Shown piece by piece: positions 11,706 to 23,833 of a stretch of DNA of 64,000 nt (position 1 is its first letter; each line of letters begins with the position of its first letter). Under the pieces are notes generated by a model. That model saw nothing but the letters and a program-made list of their open reading frames with translations. It made no database searches and was not told where the DNA came from. Origin of the DNA: Deinococcus sonorensis KR-87 (lineage in GTDB: Bacteria; Deinococcota; Deinococci; Deinococcales; Deinococcaceae); NCBI RefSeq assembly GCF_040256395.1, contig NZ_CP158299.1, positions 2,571,501 to 2,635,500 of the forward strand. Reading direction: 5' to 3'. Made by a program: the position numbers and the translations under genes.

Positions 11706-12368
11706 GTGAATCTCGCGCCGTACATTGACCACACCCTCCTGAAAGCCACCGCCACGCCCGCTGACATCGCGCAGCTGTGTCAGGAGGCCCGCACGCACCG
11801 CTTCATGGCCGTGTGTGTCAATCCGCAGCACATCGCGCTGTGCCGCTCGGAGCTGCAGGGCAGCGAGGTGAGGGTCGCCACCGTCTGCGGCTTTCCGCTG
11901 GGGGCATTGACCAGCGACCAGAAGGCTGAGGAAGCCCGCCGGAGCGTGCAGCAGGGCGCCGATGAGGTGGATATGGTCATCAGCATCGGCTCGGCGCTGG
12001 CGGAGGACTGGGCGTACGTGCAGGCCGATATTCAGGCGGTGCGGGACGCGATTCCCGGCACCGTGCTGAAGGTGATCATCGAGACCTGCTACCTCTCGGA
12101 CGAGCAGAAGGTGCGCGCCACCGAGGCGGCGGTGGCGGCGGGCGCCGAGTTCGTTAAGACCAGCACCGGCTTCGGGACGGGCGGCGCCACCCTGGCCGAC
12201 GTGCAGCTGATGAGCCGCGTGATCGCGGGCCGCGCGCAGATCAAGGCAGCGGGCGGGGTGCGCACCGCCGCGGACGCCGAGGCGATGATTGCGGCGGGAG
12301 CGACCCGGCTGGGCACCTCCGGTGGCGTGGGGCTGGTGGCCGGGCAGGGCAACACCGCCGGGTACTGA
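11706..12368 (+). CDS. deoC: Deoxyribose-phosphate aldolase
   Basis: 220 aa from the GTG. Class I aldolase that cleaves 2-deoxyribose-5-phosphate to acetaldehyde and glyceraldehyde-3-phosphate in nucleoside salvage. The Schiff-base Lys151 lies in EFVKTSTGF; Asp89 (DEVDMV) and Lys180 (IKAAGG) complete the active site. The gene heads a run with maf, mreC, mreD and the PBP2 gene (gaps of 2, -4, 73 and 19 bp). The link between deoC and cell-wall genes is probably transcriptional convenience. Confidence 0.95.
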   Translation: MNLAPYIDHTLLKATATPADIAQLCQEARTHRFMAVCVNPQHIALCRSELQGSEVRVATVCGFPLGALTSDQKAEEARRSVQQGADEVDMVISIGSALAEDWAYVQADIQAVRDAIPGTVLKVIIETCYLSDEQKVRATEAAVAAGAEFVKTSTGFGTGGATLADVQLMSRVIAGRAQIKAAGGVRTAADAEAMIAAGATRLGTSGGVGLVAGQGNTAGY

Positions 12369-12370
12369 CG

Positions 12371-12967
12371 GTGGCGGTGGAGGCACAGGGCCGCAGCCTG
12401 ATCCTGGCGTCGGGCAGCCCCCGCCGGCGCGACCTGCTGACCGGGCTGGGACTCACGTTCACGGTGGTGGTGAGCGACCTGGATGAGGTGAGCGACGAGA
12501 CCGCGCCCGAGCGCGTGGCCGAAGATCTGGCGCGGCAGAAGGCCAGGGCAGTGGCCGAGCGGCATCCGGACGCGCTGGTGATCGCCGCCGACACGCTGGT
12601 GGCGCTGGACGGGCAGATCCTCGGCAAGCCGCGCGACACGGCCGAGAACCGGGTCTTTCTGTCGCGCCTGTCTGGCCAGCGGCATCAGGTGTACAGCGGG
12701 GTGGCCGTGATGGACGCCGGGCGGCTGGCGAGCGGCGTGGAGCGCACCGAGGTGCAGTTCCGCCCGCTGCGGCCGGCCGAACTGGATCACTACGCGGCCA
12801 GCGGCGAGGGACTGGACAAGGCGGGCGGGTACGGCATTCAGGGCCTGGGCATGGCGCTGGTGGCCCGCATTGAGGGCGACTACTCCAACGTGGTGGGCTT
12901 TCCGCTGGGGCTGGTCATGCGGCTGCTGCGCGGGGCGGGCCTGCCGGTCTGGGGCGTGGGGCAGTGA
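12371..12967 (+). CDS. maf: Maf family nucleotide pyrophosphatase
   Basis: 198 aa. Maf proteins hydrolyse non-canonical or canonical NTPs (dTTP/UTP type for many) and overexpression blocks septation. Motifs: LILASGSPRRRDLL (phosphate-binding), the acidic IAADTLVALDGQILGKP, and KAGGYGIQGLGMALV with the catalytic Lys. GTG start 2 nt after deoC; the last bases overlap mreC by 4 nt. Linkage of maf to mreCD is common in bacteria. Confidence 0.92.
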   Translation: MAVEAQGRSLILASGSPRRRDLLTGLGLTFTVVVSDLDEVSDETAPERVAEDLARQKARAVAERHPDALVIAADTLVALDGQILGKPRDTAENRVFLSRLSGQRHQVYSGVAVMDAGRLASGVERTEVQFRPLRPAELDHYAASGEGLDKAGGYGIQGLGMALVARIEGDYSNVVGFPLGLVMRLLRGAGLPVWGVGQ

Positions 12968-13779
12968 CGTCCCGGTCCGGCCGGCCGCGCACCCAGGGCC
13001 GCATCTGGCGACGGGCGGCGCTGCTGTACCTGTTGCTGCTGGCGCTGAGCATGGTGGCGCTGCGGTTTCAGCTGGTGGCCCCGGCCTCGCTGTCGAGCGG
13101 CATTGCGCCGCTGACCCGCGCCTTTCTGGAGGGGGCGGCCAACATCCGCTTCGCCTACAACACCCTGGTGCGCGACCGGGACCTGAGCCAGCGCTATTAC
13201 ACGCTGCAGCAGCAGAACGACGTGCTGCGCCAGCGCAACGAGCTGCTCAGCCGGGAAGTGGCGCGGCTGCGGCAGGTCACGCAGATCATCGCCACCCAGG
13301 CGCCCAACGTGGTGGGCATCGCCCAGGTCACGGCCGTGGACCCCAGCCCGCTGCTCAGCCGCCTGACGCTCAACAAGGGCGCCGCCGACGGGCTGCGGGT
13401 GCGCATGCCGGTGACGGTCCCGTCCGGGCTGGTGGGTCAGGTGGTGCAGGTGACGTCCGAGAGCGCAGTGGTGCTGTCGCTGGTGGACCCGGAGAGCCGG
13501 GTGGGGGTCACGCTGGCCCGCAACAAGGGCGGGCGCGGGCTGGCCTTCGGCGCGCCGCCGGACCGACTGCGGGCCGAGTTCTCGCTGGGCGTGGATATCC
13601 GCCCCGGCGATGTGCTGGTCACGTCCAGCCTGGGCGGCGTGTTTCCGGTGGGCATCAAGGTGGGCACGGTGGAACGGGTGCTGCCGCTTGGCCCCAACGA
13701 CGTGAACCGCACCGTGATCGTGAAGCCGGCCGTGGACGTGAACCTCACAGAAGACGTGACCGTGCTGGGCGGCCTGTGA
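12964..13779 (+). CDS. mreC: Rod-shape-determining protein MreC
   Basis: 271 aa. Bitopic membrane protein of the elongation complex that links MreB/MreD to PBP2. One N-terminal membrane segment (about 17-36), a coiled coil (about 72-108, LSQRYYTLQQQNDVLRQRN...) and a periplasmic double beta-barrel (about 118-265) with the family stretch GADGLRVRMPV. GTG start in a GTGA overlap with maf. No mreB lies in the window. Confidence 0.93.
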   Translation: MTSRSGRPRTQGRIWRRAALLYLLLLALSMVALRFQLVAPASLSSGIAPLTRAFLEGAANIRFAYNTLVRDRDLSQRYYTLQQQNDVLRQRNELLSREVARLRQVTQIIATQAPNVVGIAQVTAVDPSPLLSRLTLNKGAADGLRVRMPVTVPSGLVGQVVQVTSESAVVLSLVDPESRVGVTLARNKGGRGLAFGAPPDRLRAEFSLGVDIRPGDVLVTSSLGGVFPVGIKVGTVERVLPLGPNDVNRTVIVKPAVDVNLTEDVTVLGGL

Positions 13780-13812
13780 GCGCCGCCCCACCCCGAAGCC
13801 GCCCTGCTGCAC

Positions 13813-13844
13813 TATGCTGCTCCACCGGGGCTGGCTGGCCCCGG
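13813..13844 (+). promoter_or_regulatory. Internal promoter box and 5' hairpin before mreD
   Basis: TATGCT (13813-13818) would start transcription near 13825, exactly at a hairpin CCGGGGC (13825-13831) / GCCCCGG (13838-13844), leaving 8 nt to the mreD ATG. No SD is visible. Either a secondary promoter of the operon or a translation-limiting structure. Confidence 0.4.
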
Positions 13845-13852
13845 GACCCGTT

Positions 13853-14374
13853 ATGAACATCACCTTCCGCGTCGTGCGCGCCATCGTGTATTTTCTGCTG
13901 CTGCTGGGCCTGCAGGGGGCGCTTGCCAGCCTGCTGGCCCCGCTGGGCGTCACGGCACCCGACCTGTTCCTGCTGACCGGCGTGGCGCTGGCGCTACGGC
14001 TGCGGTCCGTGCCGGCGCTGCTGGCCGGGTACGGGGTGGGGCTGCTGCAGGACGTGCTGGGCCACGGCCTGCTGGGCCTGCACGCGGCGGCGGTGGCTGG
14101 TGGAGTGCTGCTGGTGCTGGGCGCGCGCCGGCAACTCACGGACGGCGGCGTGGTCGGGGCCATTCTCACGGTGGTGATTGCCATCCTGGGGCAGTGGACC
14201 GCGTTTCTGATTCTGACCTACTGGCTGCGCGGCGGCCTCGTGACGGTGGACGCCCTGATGCGGGTGCTGCCCTGGGAACTGGCGTTGACGGTGCTGGTGT
14301 ATCCGCTGTGGAACCGGCTGATGAGCTGGGGTCTGGGACCCCGCCCCGGCGCCGACGCGGAGCTGGCCGCATGA
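13853..14374 (+). CDS. mreD: Rod-shape-determining protein MreD
   Basis: 173 aa, almost entirely hydrophobic with five or six predicted membrane segments (for example VVRAIVYFLLLLGLQGALASLLA and LLAGYGVGLLQDVLGHGLLG, the latter carrying the conserved MreD G-x-LxD motif). Partner of MreC in the elongasome. The start at 13853 is chosen over the ATG at 13814 because the latter sits in a putative -10 box and gives a non-hydrophobic extension. It lies 73 bp after mreC. Confidence 0.88.
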   Translation: MNITFRVVRAIVYFLLLLGLQGALASLLAPLGVTAPDLFLLTGVALALRLRSVPALLAGYGVGLLQDVLGHGLLGLHAAAVAGGVLLVLGARRQLTDGGVVGAILTVVIAILGQWTAFLILTYWLRGGLVTVDALMRVLPWELALTVLVYPLWNRLMSWGLGPRPGADAELAA

Positions 14375-14393
14375 GCACCTCCGGAGAGCGGCG

Positions 14394-16319
14394 ATGAACC
14401 GCATCCGCTGGCTGGCGCTGGGCATGAGCGTGGCGCTAGGCGTATTCGGGGTGCGGCTCTATAACCTGCAGGTGGTACATCACGCGCAGTTCGCGGTGCA
14501 GAGCGAGAGCAACTACCAGAAGGACGAGGTGGTGCGGGCGCTGCGCGGGGAGATCCGCACCAGCGACGGTGTGCTGCTCGCCACCAACCGGCTGGCGGTG
14601 GACCTGATCTACACCGGCGGCGAGGTGGGCAGCTGGGACAAGATCCGCTATCTCGCGGGCGTGCAGCCGGATCAGACGCAGGGAGATGCCCCCAGGCCGC
14701 CCGATTTCAGCCACGAGCGCGAGGTGGTGCTGGCCCGCAACATCAAGGCCGAGAACCTACCGGCGCTCTACGAGTACACGGCGCTGCAACCGAACCTGGA
14801 GCTGCGCGAGCGGGTGGAGCGCATCTATCCGCAAGGCAAGCTGGCCGCACATCTGCTGGGCTACACCGCCGAAGCCGATGAGAGCGAGGTGGAGGACGAG
14901 GGCTACACCCTGGGCGACCTGGTGGGCAAGAGCGGGCTGGAGTACAGCCTGCAGCAGACGTTGATGGGCAAGAACGGCGTGCGGCGGGTGGAGGTGACGG
15001 CCACCGGGCGGCCACAGAGCACCCGGACCGTGGACCCCGGGCAGAAGGGCCGGGACGTGGTACTGACCATTGACAGCGCGCTCCAGCGGGCCGCCGAGCA
15101 GGCGCTGCGGGAGGCGCTGCCGGAGATCAACCGCAACCGCGCCAAGTACCACAGCCCGCCGGAGCCGCTGGTGCGCGGCGCCATCATTGCGCTGGACCCA
15201 CGCACCGGAGCGGTGCTGGCGATGGCCAGCAGCCCCACTTTCGACCCGAACTGGTTCTCGCGCACGCCCAGCCCCGACCCCAAGGCCAAGGCTGCCGCGC
15301 TGCTGAGCAGCAGCCTGGACGCGGTGATGCAGAACCGGGTGGTGCAGACCTACGACCCCGGCAGCGTGTTCAAGCCCAGCACCACCCTCGCCTTTGTGGA
15401 GAAGTGGGGCAACCGGACGGTGCCGTGCGCTCCGGCCTACCGCTTCGGGTCCGGCACGTGGCACAACTGGGCGCACTACTCGCTGGGCATGGTGGACGCC
15501 CGGCTGGCGCTGGCGTACTCATGCAACCCGTGGTACTACGACAGCGCCGCCCAGCACCCGGTGGAGTACAGCAACGTGGTGGCCCAGCGGGTGAAGCAGC
15601 TGGGCTTCGGGCACCCCACCGGCCTGGAACTGGTGGGTGAGAAGACCGGCGACGTGCCGAGCGAGCAGGGCTTCCTGCACAGCGACCGGCGGGACAAGAG
15701 CTGGCAGCCGGGCATGAGCCTGAACATGAGCATCGGTCAGGGCGACGTGCAGGTGACGCCGGCCCAGCTGGCGCTGGCGCTCAGCACTATTCTGAACAAC
15801 GGCCACAAGCGTCCGCTGACCGTGATCCGCAAGGAGGGCGGGAAGGTGCTGCCGCCCAAGCCGGTGCAGGACGTGAGCAACGGCGAGACAGCCACCTTCC
15901 GGCTGGTGCAGGAGGGCCTGAGCATGACCACCAGCGACCAGTACCGCTACGCCACCGCCAAACACATGCTGGGGCCGGACTTCTTCCCGGTGCGGACCGC
16001 CGGCAAGACCGGCACCGCCGAGAACGGGCTGAGCCGCAAGTACAACTACAGCTACACCAACGCCTTCTATGAGGGCTACGGTCCGCTGGGCAACCCGAAC
16101 TTTCTGGTGGTCAGCTTCTTCCAGAACGGCGGCGAGGGCTCCGGCCCCGGCCTGACGGCCGCCACCAAGATGTTCGCGGCCCGCTGGTGCATCAAGCTGA
16201 ATGACCGCAACCACGCGCTCCCGGATCAGACACCGTGCACCGGCGAGCTGAGCCAGATGCATGAGCGCATGAAAAAGGACGCCAGGAAGGCCGAGGCCGA
16301 GGCACAGGCGGCGCAGTAA
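14394..16319 (+). CDS. mrdA: Penicillin-binding protein 2 (elongation transpeptidase)
   Basis: 641 aa class B PBP. Single N-terminal membrane anchor (about 4-24), pedestal/dimerisation domain beginning ALRGEIRTSDGVLLATNR, then a transpeptidase domain with the three active-site motifs SVFK (in YDPGSVFKPST), SCN (in LAYSCNPWYY) and KTGT (in TAGKTGTAE). It cross-links peptidoglycan during elongation together with MreCD and a RodA-like glycosyltransferase that is not in the window. GGAGAG lies upstream of the ATG. It ends 1 bp before the convergent rnhA stop. Confidence 0.93.
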   Translation: MNRIRWLALGMSVALGVFGVRLYNLQVVHHAQFAVQSESNYQKDEVVRALRGEIRTSDGVLLATNRLAVDLIYTGGEVGSWDKIRYLAGVQPDQTQGDAPRPPDFSHEREVVLARNIKAENLPALYEYTALQPNLELRERVERIYPQGKLAAHLLGYTAEADESEVEDEGYTLGDLVGKSGLEYSLQQTLMGKNGVRRVEVTATGRPQSTRTVDPGQKGRDVVLTIDSALQRAAEQALREALPEINRNRAKYHSPPEPLVRGAIIALDPRTGAVLAMASSPTFDPNWFSRTPSPDPKAKAAALLSSSLDAVMQNRVVQTYDPGSVFKPSTTLAFVEKWGNRTVPCAPAYRFGSGTWHNWAHYSLGMVDARLALAYSCNPWYYDSAAQHPVEYSNVVAQRVKQLGFGHPTGLELVGEKTGDVPSEQGFLHSDRRDKSWQPGMSLNMSIGQGDVQVTPAQLALALSTILNNGHKRPLTVIRKEGGKVLPPKPVQDVSNGETATFRLVQEGLSMTTSDQYRYATAKHMLGPDFFPVRTAGKTGTAENGLSRKYNYSYTNAFYEGYGPLGNPNFLVVSFFQNGGEGSGPGLTAATKMFAARWCIKLNDRNHALPDQTPCTGELSQMHERMKKDARKAEAEAQAAQ

Positions 16320-16320
16320 G

Positions 16321-16863
<543 letters not shown>

Positions 16864-16871
16864 GATGCGCA

Positions 16872-16877
16872 ACTCTA
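16872..16877 (-). promoter_or_regulatory. -10 box TAGAGT of rnhA (leaderless)
   Basis: TAGAGT on the minus strand, 8 nt before the GTG start; no SD. Confidence 0.5.
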
Positions 16878-16960
16878 GGGGCGCACGCTGCCGCTGTCAA
16901 GCGAGGGCGCGGCGCTGCGGATGGCGTCCTGCCGCCCTTTCCTGCCGGCGCGCAAAGCCG

Positions 16961-16966
16961 TAGAGT
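16961..16966 (+). promoter_or_regulatory. -10 box TAGAGT of the PIG-L deacetylase gene (leaderless)
   Basis: TAGAGT ends 7 nt before the ATG at 16974. Confidence 0.65.
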
Positions 16967-16973
16967 GGCCCGC

Positions 16974-17663
16974 ATGAGGATCATGGCTGTGTTTGCCCAC
17001 CCGGACGACGAGATCGGCTGCATCGGAACGCTCGCCAAGCACGCGGCACGCGGCGACCAGGTGATGCTGGTATGGACCACCCTGGGCGAACTGGCCAGTC
17101 AGTTCGGCGACGCGCCGCACGAGGAAGTGACGCGCATCCGTCAGGAACACGGCGCGTGGGTGGCCCAGCGCATCGGCGCCGATCACCGCTTCTTCGACAT
17201 GGGCGACAGCCGCATGACCGGAGGCCGCGACGAGGCGCTGCAGCTGGCCCGGCTGTACGCCGAATTCCAGCCGAACGCCGTGATCGCCTGGCCCGACGAC
17301 CACCCGCACCCGGACCATCGCATGAGCGCCAAGATCGCCTTCGACGCCATCACGCTGGCCCGGATCCCCAAGATCATCAACGAGGGCCTGGAGACGCCGC
17401 TTCAGCCGTGGCGCGAGGGCATCCGCTTCTACCAGTACCACTCGGAGGTGAGCCGCTACCCGGAGGTGTTCGTGGACATCGAGAGCACCATTGAGGTCTC
17501 GGCGGAGGTGGCCGCCTTCTACCAGCAGTTCTACAAGTGGCAGTTCACGCCCGAGCAGTACCGCGAAGGGCGCGCCCGCACCGGGGCCATGTGCAACGCC
17601 AAGTTCGCGGAGCGCTTTACGCTGCGGGCGGCCCACACCGGCGCCCGGGAGTTCCTGGGATAA
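16974..17663 (+). CDS. PIG-L family deacetylase, probable bacillithiol biosynthesis BshB
   Basis: 229 aa. The Zn-binding AHPDDE motif near the N-terminus, the second motif WPDDHPHPDHR and a downstream His are the LmbE/PIG-L signature. In Deinococcus, which makes bacillithiol, the closest role is deacetylation of GlcNAc-malate (BshB); other PIG-L roles cannot be excluded without bshA/bshC nearby. A much longer upstream frame is ignored because the ATG at 16974 follows a TAGAGT box by 7 nt. Ends in a strong terminator. Confidence 0.8.
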   Translation: MRIMAVFAHPDDEIGCIGTLAKHAARGDQVMLVWTTLGELASQFGDAPHEEVTRIRQEHGAWVAQRIGADHRFFDMGDSRMTGGRDEALQLARLYAEFQPNAVIAWPDDHPHPDHRMSAKIAFDAITLARIPKIINEGLETPLQPWREGIRFYQYHSEVSRYPEVFVDIESTIEVSAEVAAFYQQFYKWQFTPEQYREGRARTGAMCNAKFAERFTLRAAHTGAREFLG

Positions 17664-17667
17664 GCGA

Positions 17668-17698
17668 GGGGGGCGGGCCGCTGGCCCGCCCCCTTTTT
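17668..17698 (+). terminator. Intrinsic terminator after the PIG-L gene
   Basis: GGGGGCGGGCC (17669-17679), loop GCT, GGCCCGCCCCC (17683-17693), TTTTT. Confidence 0.93.
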
Positions 17699-17706
17699 GC
17701 ACCCTC

Positions 17707-18459
17707 TTACTTGCAGCGGACGTCCTGAGCGAAGTACTGCTTGCTCAGCTTGGCATACACGCCGTTGCTCTCCAGGGCGCTCAGGGCCGTGTTGAGCTGT
17801 TTGGTCAGGGTGGTGTTGTTCTTCTTGACCGCCATGGCGATCTTTTCCTGGAACAGCAGGTCGCCCTGCTGCAGCTTGCCCTTCTGCGCCTTCACCACGT
17901 CCAGGGCACTGAACTTGTCGCCGACCCAGGCGTCCACCCGGCCAGCCATCAGCGCGGCCTGCGCGTCGGTGTCCTTGGGGAAGGTCTTGACGCTGCCCAC
18001 GCCCGCCACCTTCTGCACGTTCTCCAGGTAGGTGGTGCCCACCTGCACCGCCACGGTCTTGCCCTTCAGGTCGGCGGCCGTCTTGGGGCCACCCACCCGG
18101 CTCACGATGGCGCCGCCGGTGCAGTAGTGCGGGTTGGAGAAGTCCACGGCCTTCTGCCGCTCCGGCGTGATGCCGTGCGAGGCGATCACGAAGTCGTAGC
18201 GGTTCTGGTTCAGCCCGATCAGCAGGTTGTCGAACGGCTGGGTGATCCACTCCACCTTGACGCCCAGCTGCTTGGCCAGGGCGTTCCCCAGGTCCACCTC
18301 GAAGCCCGTCAGCTTCTTGCCCTCGAAGTAGTTGAACGGCGGAAACGCGCCCTCGGTGGCGATCTTGATGGTGCCGCTGGACTTGATCTCGTCCCAGGTG
18401 CGCGCCTGGGTGCTGCCCAGCAGCGCCAGGACGGTCAGTGCAAACAGTGTGCTCTTCAT
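17707..18459 (-). CDS. ABC transporter substrate-binding protein, polar amino acid type
   Basis: 250 aa. Signal peptide about 1-19 (cleavage after STQA), then a family-3 solute-binding fold with the typical opening IKIATEGAFPPFNY, GFEVDLGNALAKQLG and the second-lobe DAQAALMAGRVDAWVGD. It binds an amino acid in the periplasm. No permease or cognate ATPase of the amino-acid type is adjacent, so its membrane partner is elsewhere. Upstream on the minus strand lie a TATACA-like box and GGAGG six nt before the ATG: a normal leader. Confidence 0.88.
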   Translation of the reverse strand: MKSTLFALTVLALLGSTQARTWDEIKSSGTIKIATEGAFPPFNYFEGKKLTGFEVDLGNALAKQLGVKVEWITQPFDNLLIGLNQNRYDFVIASHGITPERQKAVDFSNPHYCTGGAIVSRVGGPKTAADLKGKTVAVQVGTTYLENVQKVAGVGSVKTFPKDTDAQAALMAGRVDAWVGDKFSALDVVKAQKGKLQQGDLLFQEKIAMAVKKNNTTLTKQLNTALSALESNGVYAKLSKQYFAQDVRCK

Positions 18460-18534
18460 AGCGGGCCTCCGGTGCTGTATAAAGTCTGCTTAATCTAGCG
18501 GATGCGCGTCAGCCGCGCAATCCAGCTCAGGCAC

Positions 18535-18565
18535 AAAAAAAAACCCGGCCGAAGCCGGGCTTTGT
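18535..18565 (-). terminator. Intrinsic terminator of the sugar-type ABC ATPase gene
   Basis: On the minus strand CCCGGC, tetraloop TTCG, GCCGGG followed by nine T (18543-18535). The plus-strand side also ends in CTTTGTTTTC. Confidence 0.93.
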
Positions 18566-18576
18566 TTTCGGGGTGT

Positions 18577-19746
<1,170 letters not shown>

Positions 19747-19858
19747 AGTCGCCTACCTTTCCCCGACTCTTACCCGTGAGTTTCCTCGGGCAATTGGGGT
19801 GCGTGTGGAGTGGGTGTATTCAACTGGGACGCCGTGCGGACAGGGGCAGTGTACCATT

Positions 19859-19932
19859 CAGCGCTGGAGCGCTGCAAACGCTGTATAGCAGAGCGGTGCC
19901 GCCAGCCGTATGGGCTGGCGGCACCGCTCTGC
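19859..19932. repeat. Two perfect inverted repeats downstream of secA
   Basis: A 20-bp perfect stem (19888-19907 with 19913-19932, 5-nt loop) lies 10 bp beyond the secA stop, preceded by the palindrome CAGCGCTGGAGCGCTG (19859-19874). Neither has a U-tract on either strand, so they may stabilise or process the secA mRNA 3' end or be a REP-like element. Confidence 0.55.
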
Positions 19933-19941
19933 CTGGCCTGT

Positions 19942-22554
<2,613 letters not shown>

Positions 22555-22563
22555 ACAGGCTCC

Positions 22564-22569
22564 ACTATA
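22564..22569 (-). promoter_or_regulatory. -10 box TATAGT of secA
   Basis: TATAGT on the minus strand 9 nt before the ATG; transcription would begin within 1-3 nt of the start codon. Confidence 0.55.
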
Positions 22570-22646
22570 CCGCGCCCGCCATGAGCCGGAGCCGAGGATG
22601 TGAGTGAGGCGCACTCAGGATGGCTGAGTGGTAGCTCCCGGGCCGC

Positions 22647-23816
22647 TCAGCGGCGGGCCAGCAGCTGTTCCAGGCGCCGCAGCACCTCCTGCAGCTGGTC
22701 CATGCTGGTGGCGTAGCTGAGCCGCACCTGCCCCGGCGCGGCAAAGTCGGTGCCGGGCACCACCGCCACCAGCGCGTCGTCCAGGATGATGCGGGCCGCC
22801 TCCAGCTCGTCCGGGTGGATGCGGGTGGTGTCGGTCATGACGTAGAAGGCACCCTCCGGCAGCGGGGTCGGCAGGCCCAGCCGGTTCAGGCCCGCCACCA
22901 GGAAGTCGCGGCGCTCATGGTAGGCGCGGCGGGCCATCTCGATGAAGCGCAGGGTTTCCTGGTGCTGCTGGAAGGCGGCCAGCGCCGCGTACTGGCCCAC
23001 GCTGGAGGCGTTGCTGGTGCTCTGGCTCTGGAAGCTGTTCATGGCCGAAATGACGGCTTTCGGGCCACCCGCGTAGCCGATGCGCCAGCCGGTCATGGCA
23101 TACGCCTTGCTGGCGCCGTTGACGGTCAGGGTGTGCTCCGGCGCGTAGCGCCCGATGCTCACCTGCTCGGCGCCGTACACCAGATGCTCGTACATCTCGT
23201 CAGTGATGATCATCAGGCCGTGTCGCTGGGCCAGCTCCGCCACCCGCTGCAGCACCTCCGGCGGAAACACGGCGCCGGTGGGGTTGCCGGGGCTGTTGAG
23301 CAGGACGGCGCGGGTGCGCGGCGTGATCAGCCGCTCCAGCCGCTCCGGGTCCAGCTGAAAGCCCTCCTCCGGGACGGTCGGCACCGGGACGGCCACCGCG
23401 CCGGTCAGCGCGATCATCTCCGGGTAGCTGACCCAGTAGGGTGAGGGCACCAGCACCTCGTCGCCGGGGTTGAGCAGCGCGAAGAAGGCGTTGAACAGCG
23501 CCTGCTTGCCGCCGCTCGTCACGGTCACGGCGTCGGGCGCGTGGTGCAGGCCGTTCTCGCGCTCGAACTTCTGGCTGATGGCCTCGCGCAGTTCCGGAAT
23601 GCCGTTCACCCCGGTGTACTTGGTGCGTCCGGCCTCAATGGCGGCGATCCCGGCGGCCTTGATGTGCGGCGGCGTGTCGAAGTCCGGCTCGCCCACCCCC
23701 AGGCTGATCACGTCCACCCCGGCGTGGCGCAGTTCCAGCGCGCGGGAGGTCACGGCCACCGTCGAGGAGGGCTTCAGGCTGCGGGCGCGGGCGGACAGCG
23801 TAAACGGGCTCTGCAT
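22647..23816 (-). CDS. aspC: Aspartate aminotransferase, class I/II PLP enzyme
   Basis: 389 aa. Transfers the amino group between aspartate and 2-oxoglutarate (subgroup I-beta like the Thermus enzyme). The PLP lysine is in NGASKAYAMTGWRIGY; other PLP contacts are SGGKQA, NSPGNPTGAV, and the substrate Arg in QVRLSYATS near the C-terminus. A TATGAT box lies 9 nt before the ATG, just downstream of the tsaD stop, so it can be transcribed separately or with tsaD. Related transaminase activities (e.g. prephenate) cannot be excluded. Confidence 0.9.
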   Translation of the reverse strand: MQSPFTLSARARSLKPSSTVAVTSRALELRHAGVDVISLGVGEPDFDTPPHIKAAGIAAIEAGRTKYTGVNGIPELREAISQKFERENGLHHAPDAVTVTSGGKQALFNAFFALLNPGDEVLVPSPYWVSYPEMIALTGAVAVPVPTVPEEGFQLDPERLERLITPRTRAVLLNSPGNPTGAVFPPEVLQRVAELAQRHGLMIITDEMYEHLVYGAEQVSIGRYAPEHTLTVNGASKAYAMTGWRIGYAGGPKAVISAMNSFQSQSTSNASSVGQYAALAAFQQHQETLRFIEMARRAYHERRDFLVAGLNRLGLPTPLPEGAFYVMTDTTRIHPDELEAARIILDDALVAVVPGTDFAAPGQVRLSYATSMDQLQEVLRRLEQLLARR

Positions 23817-23825
23817 GACCAGGGC

Positions 23826-23831
23826 ATCATA
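23826..23831 (-). promoter_or_regulatory. -10 box TATGAT of the aminotransferase gene
   Basis: TATGAT on the minus strand in the 17-bp gap between tsaD and the aminotransferase start, 9 nt before the ATG. Confidence 0.45.
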
Positions 23832-23833
23832 GG

